A DNA stretch of 64,000 bases, taken from NCBI GenBank assembly GCA_010015675.1, contig ML977007.1, forward strand, positions 174,544-238,543. Reading direction: 5' to 3'. The stretch comes from Byssothecium circinans. Its lineage: Eukaryota; Ascomycota; Dothideomycetes; Pleosporales; Massarinaceae. Below the pieces are notes generated by a model. The model did no database searches. It was not told the origin of the DNA and worked only from the letters and a program-made list of their open reading frames with translations. The translations under genes and the position numbers were made by a program. Within the stretch, counting starts at the first letter, position 1; every line of letters begins with the position of its first letter. Shown one piece after another: positions 34,520-45,297 of the stretch.

Positions 34520-36208
34520 ATGGACCGAGCAAGCCAAGTGCTGGCACAAGGCATTCCTCATGGCGTACGCAATACATACCGCGCCCTAGCAGAACATCAC
34601 AACGTCGCTCGCTCTACCCTCCATGATCGCGCACATGGCAAACGCTTGAAAGAAGAGAAAGCCCAGAGCCAACAGTATCTCTCCCCATGTGAAGAAAAAG
34701 CCATCGTAAACTTTTTGTTGCAAATGGCTGAATTCGGGCAACCTGTGCGAATAAAGCATATACCTTCCTTAGCCTTCAGCGTCGCTCGCCAACGATCCAT
34801 GAACAAACCTGCCAAACCTCCAGGCAAGAACTGGGCTCGGGCTTTCGAGAAACGCCATCCGGAACTTAAAGCAAGAAAAAGTACGGCGCTAGACTGGGAT
34901 CGTTACAATATCTATGATAAGGTCGTGCACTGGTTTGAGGTGATTAGAAAAGTGCTGCAAGATTAGACTGTCTTACTGGAAAATGTCTATAACATGGACG
35001 AAATAGGGGTGATGTTAAGTATGCTCGGCAGTGTTAAGGTCCTTGTTAGTAAGGATGACCTGCGAAGCTATCAAGGCGCGCGTGTGAAGCGCACAATAGT
35101 AACCGCGATCGAATGTATCAGCGCCAACGGTAGGTATCTGGACCCAATGATAATCTGGCTAGCCTCAACTCATCGAGCGAACTGGACTACGTATCCTACT
35201 CCTGGATGGCATTATGCATACTCTGAATCTGGATATACCGACTCTAAAATTAGCTTAGAGTGGCTTAAGCGTGTATTTGATCCCTAAACCAAAGAACAGG
35301 CTAACCGAAAACTACGAATCCTGATATGTGACGGCTTTAGGACGCACGAAACCCTCAAAATCCTAGAGTTTTGTTTTAAAAATAGTATTTTCCTATGTCG
35401 TCTTCCCTCTTATACATCCCACAAGCTACAGCCTTGTGATATCGCTGTGTTTGCCCTACTGAAAGCAGCCTATCGTGACCAGGTCGAACGTCTGGAGCGA
35501 GGAGGAATAGGGACAATCAGCAAGCAACATTTCACCTATCTACACAGCCCTGCAAGGGAAAGGGCTTTTACTAAGAGAAACATCCTTGCAGGATGGAAAG
35601 CAAGCGGCTTGTATCCCTTCAATCCGGACAAAATACTCACAGATATCCCAAAGCCGGCCGCTAAACTGACGGCTGCTAAACCAACCATTCCTACTCTCAG
35701 AACCCGTGAAATTGATCCTTATCTGTAAGGTGGAGTGGTCCAAACGCCAGTGACACTAGAGGCCCTTACATCGTTGCATAACCTAATTAAAGAGGATGCT
35801 TATGCGGAAGATGAGATGAGCAAACAGCGCCTACAGAGGCACATACAGAAATTTGCCAATGCTGCCCAAACATGCTTTGCCGAGCGTGCCCTTCAGCGGG
35901 AACAAATTCATTTTCTAAGGAAAGTAAACAACGAAGCCATAGTTCGCCGATCTACTAGATCACTGGTAATAGGGACGGCGAAGGTCATGAGCTATGAGGA
36001 TCTCGAGGAGGCACGAAAGAAGCGCGCTGAAAAGGATGCAGCCAAAGCAAAGAGCAAAGGAAAACGTGGTCGGAAGCGCAAGAGTGCTGCATCAGAGACA
36101 GATGCAATAAATCCGAAAGTTAAAGTAGCACGGATGGGCGAAGCGCTAGAGCCAGTGAGGACTCCAGTGTCGTCCGTACAGGCTGTCCCAGTAGCACGAA
36201 TGTATTAG
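34520..36208 (+). pseudogene. Element D transposase (DDE, Tc1/pogo type), three nonsense mutations
   Basis: One reading frame of 563 codons from ATG 34520 to stop 36206-36208, interrupted only by TAG (34964-34966), TAA (35285-35287) and TAA (35726-35728). Each is one C-to-T step from a Gln codon, and there is no frameshift. Domains: N-terminal helix-turn-helix (YRALAEHHNVARSTLHDRAH), a second helical DNA-binding part ending in NWARAFEKRHPELKARKS, first catalytic Asp in YNMDEIGVML, second in LICDGFRTHE, then SHKLQPCDIAVFALLKAAYR. The C-terminus is Lys/Arg-rich (KSKGKRGRKRK). It resembles Fot1/Molly-type transposases of ascomycetes. The element ends were not found. Confidence 0.88.
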
Positions 36209-36782
36209 GATTATCGTAGCCTTCATCTTCCACATTTTGTGTTATATTAATTGTCTACCCGTGATTCTTCATCCTCTTTTTAATGGTGATTGCGCAACAA
36301 AGGCGAGCCACCCGCTAGCCGGAGAGAAGGGATCCAATAAGCAGCCGTAGCGTCAACCAGCCACAGTCATTCTTAGAGGGGTATAGTGCCTAGAATAATT
36401 TTAGCTTAGTACAGTATTATACGACCACGCTATTAATCCATATTAAATTTGAATGCTAAGGCCCGTAACGCCGATAAAACTCCTCTTTACTCGGCCATGC
36501 TCGGAATACTCATTTCTGATAGATTATTATATTCAAAACTTATAATAATGTTCTCTCTTAATAAAGCCTTCATTGTATAACCATGGATCTCGTAGAAAGG
36601 TCGACAGCGGTAATTAAGCAGGGGAGATTCGATGAAGCGACTTTTGACGTCTTTAATAGAATGATCAACAACACAACTAAAACTAAAGTAATTTTCTCAT
36701 TATAAGCCAATTCCTAGAGGAGAAATAGCTAAAGTATGGCTATTTTTCAGTTACAACATAATAGATTCGCGAGGAAAAAATA
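36209..36782. other. AT-rich stretch 3' of element D
   Basis: No gene. Probably the 3' flank of element D plus degraded repeat. A minus or plus frame of useful length is absent. It ends at the TA (36783-36784) bordering element A. Confidence 0.45.
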
Positions 36783-36922
36783 TAACGTGTCTAACTGGTA
36801 GTCTTGTCCGGTTACACAGTGTGTCCGGTGACCTAGGGAGGGATGTTAGTAGTACACTGAGTCCTATTATGGCCTTGAACGTGACAGTTGCTGCACGTTG
36901 GTGGTGCGCAACGTCGCTGTGG

Positions 36923-38460
36923 TTAATCTATCTGCTCACCCTCTTGAGCTACCCTATCAGCCTCTGCAGCAAGCAATTGACCTTCCTGAGCCTGTAGAGC
37001 GCCTCCACGGGTAATATACTGTCGGCGCTGCGTCTGCTTACGCTGTTGGCGCTGACTAGCTGCCTAAAGCTTTGTATTCTCCTCTGCAAGGATAGCTGCT
37101 GAATGCATAGCAAGCTGGCACCCTTTTACAAGCTGGCGCATAGCTAGGATAGTAGGGCTCTGTGACTGCCGTCGAAGGCGGGCCTGAATAAGCTAAGCCT
37201 GCTGCTGAAGCTGAGCTACTGTATAAGGTGTCTCAGCTATCCACTGTTCTCCTGCTGCGGCTTCTGTCTGTGGTGGTGACGGTGTTCGTACAATAGTTAG
37301 AGACGAAAGGACGCGTTCTGAGCTATATGGGACTAGCCCTGTCGCCTGAAAGCCAGCTTAGATATTCTCTGCTGTTAAGGCTATCGCTCTAACCTGGCTG
37401 TAGATAGATAGGAAGTCTACTTTGTTGACGTGGAAGACATGTTGGCGAGCGAGCTGCTGGATAGCTTAGCCGTACGCGCGCTTTAGAGGCGAGAAACAGC
37501 CCACATCTAGTGGCTGTAGTAGATGCGAGCTATAAGGCGGCATATAGAGGGTGATTATTCGATTCTCTGTACAGTACTGATCGAATTCAGGCGTAGCATG
37601 GCTACTGTGGCCGTCTAGGATAAGCAGCCGATAGGTCCCTACTGTACGCGTCTTAGTATAGCTCTCAAAGTGCTTCAGCCAGGTGTAGCCTAGCTGATCA
37701 GTCGTCCAGCCGTTTCGCTGACAGCAAGGATCCAGTGGACAGGTATATCACGATACCAGGCTGCTTAGTAGAGCTTTCCTGGTAGGATAATAAATGGTAG
37801 GATAGACCACCCAGCAGCGTTTACCCCCTCAATTGCTGTAACCCACTCTTGATTGCCTGGCTGGATAACAACTGCTCTACCAACTGTGTCAGAGCTAGTG
37901 ACTACCTTTAATGTCACAGCGACACCCATAGCAAAGCCAGTCTCATCAAAGTTGTAGATATCCTGATCTAGTATCCCATAGCGCTGACGCGTGTCCTCAA
38001 CGAGCTTAAACTAGGCCTAAATTGCGATAGGATCTTCAGCTTTTGCGCGCTATACGTTGCGCTTCCTATTCCACTTTGTCTGAAGCTCTAGCTGAGCCTG
38101 GATAAAGCGCGTTACCCAGAGCTTGCCTAGGGGAGGAGGAGGAGATTCGCCGCGCGCTGCGACTAAAACGTCGGCCATTCGTCGTACGTTGATAATCTGT
38201 GGCGGAAATCCTCGTCGATCAAGGTCTAGTATCCATTGAACTAGAGACTGCTCCTCAGTAGGCGATAGCTTTCGATTTGGTGATCTAGTCTCGTGTTTTG
38301 GGCGTATACCTCGAAGGCGCCTCCGAAGGGTTGATTCTGGTACATTATACGCTGTTGCTAGCTTGCGCACAGCTAATAGAGGGTTTGATTGAAAAGAGGC
38401 AACTGCAAGGCCTAATCGGCCTTCTTTTGAGAGCCTTTGGGCTTGTGGTTGTGGCGGCAT
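36923..38460 (-). pseudogene. Element A transposase, heavily mutated
   Basis: ATG at 38460 (MPPQPQAQRLSKEGRLGLAV) with a helix-turn-helix (RKLATAYNVPESTLRRRLRG) and a second DNA-binding part (LVQWILDLDRRGFPP). The frame is open to 38050 and then meets many stops. The first, in AI-stop-A-stop-FKLVEDT, are TAGs expected from CAG and TGG, i.e. C-to-T on one strand or the other. The first catalytic Asp region (YNFDETGFAMGV) is still readable near 37960. The C-terminal Gln/Arg-rich coil ends EGEQID and TAA (36925-36923). It is inactive. Confidence 0.82.
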
Positions 38461-38511
38461 GGTAGATAGAGAGGTGACTAAGGACGCGTCTTTGGTGGGG
38501 TGCGCCACATA

Positions 38512-38552
38512 CTGTGGCTCACCACCTGATGCACGGCCCCACCTGATGCACG
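38512..38552 (+). repeat. Left terminal inverted repeat of element B
   Basis: 41-bp repeat beginning CTGTGGCTCACC right after TA. The direct subrepeat CACCTGATGCACGG is present twice. Confidence 0.93.
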
Positions 38553-38600
38553 GTTCAACGAAATTTTTCAAAATCTTCCACCACCCACATCTCCACCAAT

Positions 38601-40470
38601 ATGGCAGGTATTGAGGCAGCGCTTGAAGCGCTGGAATCGCTGAGGCTGGGAGAAAAGCCTAACTATGCACAGTACGCGAAAAAGTATGGTGTTGATCGCT
38701 CAACGCTGTCGCGGCGCCATAGGAAGGTTACCCACTCATATGCGGAGAAAATCGATAACAGCCAGAATCTCAACGCTACACAAGAAAAACAGCTCATACA
38801 GTATATTGATGAGCTCTGTGTTAAAGGACTACCTCCTTCAAGGCAAATGATACGAAACTTTGCATCAGAAATAGCTGGGAAACTTGTGGGCAAAAACTGG
38901 GCAGATCACTTCATAAAACGACACAACGTTGACCTCATATCACGCTGGACATCAGGCCTGGATTCCTCACGCAAAAGAGCCGACTCTGCCTTTAAATACT
39001 CATTATATTTTGAGCTTTTACAACATAAAATCGAGCAGTATAAAATCCTACCCTGCCACACATACAATATGGATGAAAAAGGCTTCCTGATCGGAGTGTT
39101 GAGTAGGATGAAGAGGGTGTTTTCTCGGAGGCGCTATGAGGAGGGGCAAATCAAACAAATACTCTAGAACGGCAATCGCGAGTGGATTACAACTATCGCA
39201 TGTATTTGCGCAGACGGGACTGCTCTTACGCCTGCGCTTATATATTAAGCCCTTTCTAGAAATATACAGGATACGTAGTTACAAGATTTCGATCCTACAC
39301 TACATAAGGCATTTTTCAGCTCATCACCAAGTGGATGGACGAACAACTCTGTAGGCATAGCATAGCTTAAACAGGTATTTAATAGGGAGACACAAACAAA
39401 GGCTAGACGATCAAATTGACTCCTAATCCTTGATGGCCATGGATCACATGTTACTATGGAGTTTATCAAGTTCTGCGATGATAATAGGATCCTCCTAGCC
39501 ATATTTCCTCCGCACGCAACCCATACACTGCAGCCTCTCGATGTCTGCATGTTCAAACCACTCTCAGCTGCCTACTCAGCTGAACTATCAGCCTTCATGG
39601 AGAGATGCCAGGGAATCTCATCTATAACCAAAAGGGACTTCTTCCGCATATTCAACATTGCCTGGGAGACCTCATTTAAGGCCAAAACAATCCTTAAAGC
39701 TTTTGAGTCAACTAGAGTAGTACCTTTTAACCCTACTGTAATATTAAAGCGATTTAATATACAGGAAGCTGATCGGCCGTCTTCGAGCGACTCAGCTACT
39801 TCAGTACTCAGCGCTTCTGATTGGAGGAAAATTGAGCGACTTCTCAGGCAGGTGGTGGAGGATGTATACGATAAACGCTCCCAGAAGCTCAGCCACACGA
39901 TCCACGCGATCTCAGTACAGAAGAGCCTTCTACAACATGAAAACGAGCGCCTCAAAGAAGCTCTTATCAATGAGAAAAAGCGCCGACAGCGTGGGAAGCC
40001 TCTACTACTCGAAGCACCTCAAGAATATCATGGTGGTGCAGTGTTCTGGTCACCAAACAAAGTACAGGAAGCACGTGATCGCCAGGACCAGAAGGAAGCT
40101 GATGAGCAGCTTATACAACTCCAAAAGGACGAGGCAACTAAGCGCAAGGAAGCTGAGAAGGCTNNNNNNNNNNNNNNNNNNNNNNNNNNNNNNNNNNNNN
40201 NNNNNNNNNNNNNNNNNNNNNNNNNNNNNNNNNNNNNNNNNNNNNNNNNNNNNNNNNNNNNNNNNNNNNNNNNNNNNNNNNNNNNNNNNNNNNNNNNNNN
40301 NNNNNNNNNNNNNNNNNNNNNNNNNNNNNNNNNNNNNNNNNNNNNNNNNNNNNNNNNNNNNNNNNNNNNNNNNNNNNNNNNNNNNNNNATTGATCGTGGA
40401 TGTGGCCCCCACACCAGCCAGATCACGCCGCACACGTAAAATAGAGCTACCAAAGCGCTTCCGTACATAA
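38601..40470 (+). pseudogene. Element B transposase, five in-frame stops, assembly gap
   Basis: ATG 38601 (MAGIEAALEALESLRLGEKP), helix-turn-helix (YAQYAKKYGVDRSTLSRRHR), second DNA-binding part ending in GKNWADHFIKRHN, first catalytic Asp in TYNMDEKGFLIGV, second in LLILDGHGSHVT, then HTLQPLDVCMFKPLSAAYS. The frame never shifts before the gap. It is stopped at 39165 (TAG), 39246 (TAA), 39276 (TAG), 39363 (TAG) and 39417 (TGA), each one transition from CAG, CAA, TGG or CGA. A Lys/Glu/Gln-rich coil with RGKPLLLEAPQEYHGGAVFW precedes the N run; after it the protein ends ELPKRFRT. It is closely related to the transposase of element E, which has the same EYHGGAVFWSP block. Confidence 0.88.
40164..40388. 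other. Assembly gap (225 N)
   Basis: A run of N inside the C-terminal coil of the element B transposase. The reading frame before and after differs, so the gap length is not exact or the missing part contains a change. Repeats in this Lys/Glu-rich region probably defeated assembly. Confidence 0.98.
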
Positions 40471-40589
40471 ACAACCTCCTGAGCACCTTCAGGCAGCTTC
40501 TCCGATTGCTACACCAAAAAATCTCGTGATTTTACTGTATATATGTGGTTGTAGAGCCTCAAAAGTAATCGGGTGTAGGCATCCGAAAT

Positions 40590-40630
40590 CGTGCATGAGG
40601 TGGGGCCGTGCATCAGGTGGTGAGCCACAG
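40590..40630 (-). repeat. Right terminal inverted repeat of element B
   Basis: Reverse complement matches the left repeat at 40 of 41 positions (one G/C difference in the second CACCTGATGCACG unit). Followed by TA. Confidence 0.93.
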
Positions 40631-40877
40631 TACTGATATGCGCCGCTTACTGATAAAACACGTTAAGCGATCTGGGAAAGCGCCCGGGAGCCTCCGGGAT
40701 CCTCCTTCACCCATGTTTGCGACATCATAAATTCATCTAAGATCTCCATCCCTGCCAACCCATCACCTACGGCTTCCGCTAAGACTTCTTCACCGAAACT
40801 CGACAGCATTTTATCTCCACTCGGCAGTTCGGTAAATATACCATCCACTAGAAAGGTTATCGGCGGTTGTAAATGAG

Positions 40878-42383
40878 ATGTTGAACGAGAAAGACTTCCC
40901 GCCACTACCTTCGCAGGCCGCAAAGCGCACAAGGATCAAACAACGGTTACCAGCAGCTGTACCCGCACGAAATGATGGTATTGCGGCCTCCATCAATGAT
41001 CTCCCGGATGAACTCTGGTTAGAGATCCTAGACTATCTCCCAGCTCTTGACCTTGAAGATTTTCAACTTCAAACACTCTCCAACCTCTCTCGTGTCAATA
41101 GAAGGATTCACTCCTTAGTCAGCGAAAGGTTATACGCCGGCTTCAACAGCTTTTTCTGCGCGTCATATCCATTCTTGCGGACTATTATCTCGAACCAGCA
41201 GCTCGCCGGGAGTGTGCAGTCAATGCGGATAGCATATGGTCATGGAGTGCATGCAGAGCGGTCAAAGTACAAGCCATCTGTCTTGGATAAGCGGATAGTC
41301 AAAAATGGATTGAAGGGAAAAGACATACCCGGATGGAAGTCCTGGGCTGTAGACTGCAACAACGATGAAGCCGAGCAAGAGATTCTTTATGCCACCATAC
41401 TTATGCACACTCCAAACATTACGAAGCTAACCGTCGACGACGGCGAGGTTCCCTACGTTATTCCGAAATGGCTCGATCTCGTGCGAAGGATTGGGAGTGG
41501 AAGTCGATTCGGTCATGTCCACAAATTTTTGCATCTCAAGTCCTTGCAGATTGAGACTAGCAGTCTCAAAATTCGCCAACTATCGCCCATATTCAAGCTT
41601 CCGGCATTAAAGAACGTCACCCTAATCGGTCTTATTGAGTTGGCTCGAACGGAGGAAGAGCAGTCGGGGGTGTTACAGCGACTATTACCCATACGCACAA
41701 GCGCAGTCGAAGAACTCAGTCTGAAAGAGGCTCTTATTCAGGACGATATTCTCGAAGTCCTATTACGCTCGTTCCGTGTGCTGAGGCGTTTCGAGCTCAC
41801 CTATTCCCATGACCGTTACACGGACGTGGATTCTGGTCCCTTTTCGAGTCCTCTCAATTCGTTAAAGATACATCGCCTTGAGCTTCAGGTCCTGCATCTT
41901 AGCAACAATTTCTTTGGGTCGATATCATCTATATCGCCTGGGATGGTCAAATGTCTCCATCAATTCGAAGAGCTGTATGATCTCCAAGTACCTTTGGACA
42001 CGCTTGTTGACACTGGCCGTCCGCATTCCACCATATCGGTCGATAGTCTTCCTCCTGCCCTCACGTCGCTTACTATCTTTGTTAAGGCTGGCCGTCAGCT
42101 TTTGTTTTTGGATGCTCTGAAGCATCTTGCGAGCCAATCTCGCGAATGCATCCCTTTACTCAGAGAATTACGGATAGAGCTATTTTCTGTCTATGAAAAC
42201 TCTTCCAAGTATGATTGGGAGGGTTTTCGACAGATTTGGGCGAAAACGGGTGTGCATTTGGAAATAAGGTTTGAAAGCGATGAATATGATGAGCGTGATG
42301 GCGTTGGCATATTGGGGTTGAGGGCGGACACGGACACAGAAAGTGAGAGCGAGAGTGATGAGGAAAGCTTGTATTCCAATTGA
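40878..42383 (+). CDS. F-box protein
   Basis: Single-exon gene, 501 aa. An F-box lies at about residues 39-85 (INDLPDELWLEILDYLPALD, then LSRVNRRIHSLVSERLY). F-box proteins couple substrates to SCF ubiquitin ligases through Skp1. The rest is leucine-rich with loosely repeated LKSLQIE/LQVLHLSNN segments, similar to the LRR-like C-terminal part of fungal F-box proteins, and probably binds the substrate. The tail is acidic (TDTESESESDEESLYSN). The start lies 215 bp from the end of element A, so the promoter is cut short or shared with transposon DNA. The substrate is unknown. Confidence 0.85.
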   Translation: MLNEKDFPPLPSQAAKRTRIKQRLPAAVPARNDGIAASINDLPDELWLEILDYLPALDLEDFQLQTLSNLSRVNRRIHSLVSERLYAGFNSFFCASYPFLRTIISNQQLAGSVQSMRIAYGHGVHAERSKYKPSVLDKRIVKNGLKGKDIPGWKSWAVDCNNDEAEQEILYATILMHTPNITKLTVDDGEVPYVIPKWLDLVRRIGSGSRFGHVHKFLHLKSLQIETSSLKIRQLSPIFKLPALKNVTLIGLIELARTEEEQSGVLQRLLPIRTSAVEELSLKEALIQDDILEVLLRSFRVLRRFELTYSHDRYTDVDSGPFSSPLNSLKIHRLELQVLHLSNNFFGSISSISPGMVKCLHQFEELYDLQVPLDTLVDTGRPHSTISVDSLPPALTSLTIFVKAGRQLLFLDALKHLASQSRECIPLLRELRIELFSVYENSSKYDWEGFRQIWAKTGVHLEIRFESDEYDERDGVGILGLRADTDTESESESDEESLYSN

Positions 42384-42775
42384 AATGAGCGCACTCGTGT
42401 AATTATTTTCATGGTAACAGCCTACAAGGTGGATAGGGAGTTTGAATTACAAAAAAACGTCCTTGAACTCGCACCCTGGTGCTGCTCCAAAAGCAGGAGC
42501 TACTGATCTCCTCAGTCTAATTGAAGCTTATGTTCTCAAGCGTCCATCATTTTTATAGGGCGATCAGTCCAAATCTAGATAAGAGTAATTTAACCACTAT
42601 TTCCAAAATGGAAATCTTTCAGTACATTGCTAATGACCCACTATCAAAGTAGGTGGAACGAAGTTAACAAAGCTCATCCAAAGGGGTGTCAGTGCACTTC
42701 GTCTTGACTCTTAGACAGGAAAGTCCAAAGCCTTGGACCCACTTGAAGTGTTCAGCACACTTTTTACCAGTGAAT
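42384..42775. other. Intergenic region between convergent genes
   Basis: Shared 3' flanks of the F-box (+) and PD-(D/E)XK (-) genes. No gene seen. Confidence 0.55.
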
Positions 42776-44190
42776 TTACTCAGGCTTCAGGTCCAAGATG
42801 TTATGACCGACTTCAGCATTCCTCAAACCTTTTTCATAATCAGGCAACCGGAACACATCTGGCATATTTTCCTCGGCTTCCCTTCGTCTTTTGGTTCGCT
42901 TATTAGATCGTGCCGATCGCGCAGCATCTTCAAGCTCTTTCCACAGTGGCTCAGAAGGACTTTTGTAGAACCCATGTTCCAACATGTGTAGCCTAAACGA
43001 CGGCGACGCTATGTCGTCAGACGTGCAACCACTGTCATCATCACAAAGTGATTCTAGCTCCTCTTCGGCAAGCTGGAGCCAGGGCTCGAGGTGCTTTACC
43101 ACGAAGTCCCGATGTGTGGTCGCCGCAAACTCGTGAAGTTGATCAACGATGATTAAGGCGGTCAAGGCGTCTTCTGTCTCATCAAGGAGACCTTGCCAGA
43201 GCGGCTCAACTATCTATAATTGTAGTTAGCAATTGTCATTTATTGACCTTGGCATAGGAGCCTTACGTAGTCCCCACACCAACCGAAGATGGTATAAATC
43301 CATAAGATCCTACCACTGCTTGCAAAGCCGAAAAGCTGTGGTTTGCCCGCTGCACCTTCCTGATATTTATCCGGAGACTTTGGATCTCTTGCCAAGTCAT
43401 CAAGCATACCTAGGTAGATGGATGCTCCTTCGTATAGTTGCCGTTCAGCATCTTGCAGGGGCTCGGAAGTCTTCTTCGCTTCGAAAATTGCCCAGGGGAA
43501 TATAAGGTCAACAGCGCCCCATCTAGGGTCGACAACAAGGCCACATCCCCGATGGAAAAGCTGTTTGAATATCCTCTCCTTAGTCAGAGAAGGATGACTC
43601 TCGATGTGGTCGTGGTCGCAGGTGATTTCGCCGTTTCTCTCCTTGATTTGGTGTTGCACTGCAGCATTCCAGCAGGTCGCAAGACCAAACGTAATGTCTG
43701 GATACCGCTTCCGGATAGTGGCTGTCGATGTACGCGGATCTGTATATCTGTACTGATATGGTGTCTTGTCCCTAGAATCGCAAATGCTTAGCTTTATTAA
43801 CAAAACCACAAGGGTATATACTGACATCCTAAGAAGAGGATCATCCCTTATCAGCCCAAATAAATCACTCCTTATGTCTGATTCCCAAGTTGACTCTGAA
43901 ACCTGATACAAAGTGTTTTCGGTTACGTGATCGTACAATTTCTGGGCTCGAACACATAGGCGGGCTCGGTTCTCCTCTGTCATCGATGCAAGGCTTTTTC
44001 TTAGGTTGATCTCAGGGACAAACTTTCCGTTACATTTTGCGATGGAGTCTTTATTGACCGTATGAGGCGACAATATATTTTGGAAAGAACCTCTGAGCAG
44101 GTTTCCGTAGGGCTCCGGGACAAAAGGGTGTTGTCGTTCCGGTTGTTTTTCCAGTCTCGACTCTGGCATGCGTTCGCTTGAATCCGACAT
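42776..44190 (-). CDS. PD-(D/E)XK nuclease-like fungal protein
   Basis: Exons 44190-43267 and 43213-42776 joined over a 53-bp intron (43266-43214, gtaagg..atag, phase 0): 453 aa. The core looks like the restriction-endonuclease-like fold: an acidic helix (STWESDIRSDLFGLI), a PD at 164-165, D228 followed by FPWAIFEAKK with E237-x-K239, and a conserved Gln helix (ERQLYEGASIYLGML). A Trp-rich strand (ILWIYTIFGWCGDY) follows and spans the intron. The C-terminal part (WQGLLDETEDALTALIIVDQ) is helical and ends in a basic patch. Fungal proteins with this domain are numerous, often poorly conserved, and of unknown role; cleavage activity is inference from the motif. I do not see a second domain. Confidence 0.72.
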
Positions 44191-45297
44191 AATTTCGCTA
44201 CTGTGAATTGCTCGCTCGTAGAGTGGAAAAGGGGAATAACGTGGGTTAAATTATCAGAGACAAACGTGAGACTTTATATATCCATGTCTGTGCCGCACAT
44301 CTCTAGGCAACAGACCCCTTCGTATAGTAGGGTGTCGTAGCACAGCCACAGGACCCCTACGGACCCTGCTCGCCGTACATGTGCATAACATCGGCCCGAT
44401 TGTTGGCTCCCTTCGACCTTACGTACATGCAGAACGTGTTAAATCGCAAATTGTGTGAACTAATCGGTTGTCATATCGACCGCCCCATCTCTTAAATAAT
44501 TTTATCCGAGTAGAGTTGGAGTAAGTTACCACTTGCGACTTATAACAGCATCAATCACGAGTATTGTACTCTTCAGTTGGGCATATGGTCTACTTGTAGG
44601 ATCAAGGTATCCGACATGGATGGCCCCCATTCTCATCGCTCTCATATCCACGGATTCTACTTGCGAAAGTCAACCACTAAATTTTGCTTAAAATCTCCAG
44701 GAGTTCGAGCTTCGCGGGCTAGGAAAGTGTTTCCCAAATCAAGTAGGTTCTCGTAGACCATACATGCACTGATCCGAAGAAGGCTTAAAGGGCTGGTAGA
44801 TGTTGGTCACAGAACAAGCAGTATGGTTGGTGGGACTGAGTCGGGGGAGTTTTTTTGACCATTTGAAGAACGTTCAAAATTGTGAGAGGGAGTTGCGGGT
44901 CTTGTAGTTGTCGATAATGGGCCAAGTTTTGCAATTGTGATTCATATAAGGCGTGAGCGAGGATCCGTACGCATCGTGAGATAAGAGCGATTCAGACGCG
45001 AGAGCGTGTCACGGGTGTGTAGGCGTAGGCTACAACTTTTCCTATTCTGAGTACGCTTATGCTTTGTGATCTTCTCAACGCATGCCAGTACGAGCGGATG
45101 TCAAACTAGAGCCGTTTTCGAAAACTCCTGTAGAAAGTCGAGGACGTCGCATTGAGGGAATGGTTGAGGATGATGCTTAGGTCGACAGAGGCGTAGTATA
45201 AGACTATGAGCCGGACGATGGACCAACAACGAGCATTTAACACAAACATATTATACTAGAGGAGGGCATATTGGCAATGAGCCTCCCGCAACTTCTT
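44191..45297. other. 1.1-kb gene-free stretch
   Basis: Upstream flank of the PD-(D/E)XK gene. No frame of useful length on either strand, no repeats or RNA genes recognised. Confidence 0.45.

Larger units (their letters stand above)
38512..40630 (+). mobile_element. Element B, DNA transposon nested in the terminal repeat of A
   Basis: Flanked by TA (38510-38511, 40631-40632). Terminal inverted repeats of 41 bp match at 40 positions: CTGTGGCTCACCACCTGATG at both ends, followed by CACGGCCCCACCT. The TIR carries CACCTGATGCACGG twice in tandem, a probable transposase-binding repeat. The transposase (38601-40470) runs plus. An assembly gap (40164-40388) lies in its C-terminal part. B inserted into A after A was in place. 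Confidence 0.93.
36785..40663 (-). mobile_element. Element A, pogo-type transposon interrupted by element B
   Basis: Bounded by TA at 36783-36784 and 40664-40665. Both ends start ACGTGT when read inward: the right end as ACGTGTTTTATCAGTAAGCG, the left as ACGTGTCTAACTGG. Its transposase is on the minus strand (38460-36923). The right terminal region is split at TA by element B (38512-40630): sequence 40633-40663 followed directly by 38509 and leftward reproduces the uninterrupted copy at 22685-22735. Without B the element is about 1.76 kb. The terminal repeats are short and imperfect, so the left border rests mainly on ACGTGT plus TA. Confidence 0.75.

Noticed and set aside
22685..40665. TE/NLR compartment as a Starship-type giant element
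   Set aside because: No DUF3435 tyrosine recombinase (captain) gene and no shared outer target duplication is visible; the pattern is explained by separate pogo-type insertions.
40663..40932. 89-codon minus-strand frame at the element A border
   Set aside because: It overlaps the F-box start in antisense and ends at the transposon edge; no recognisable domain.
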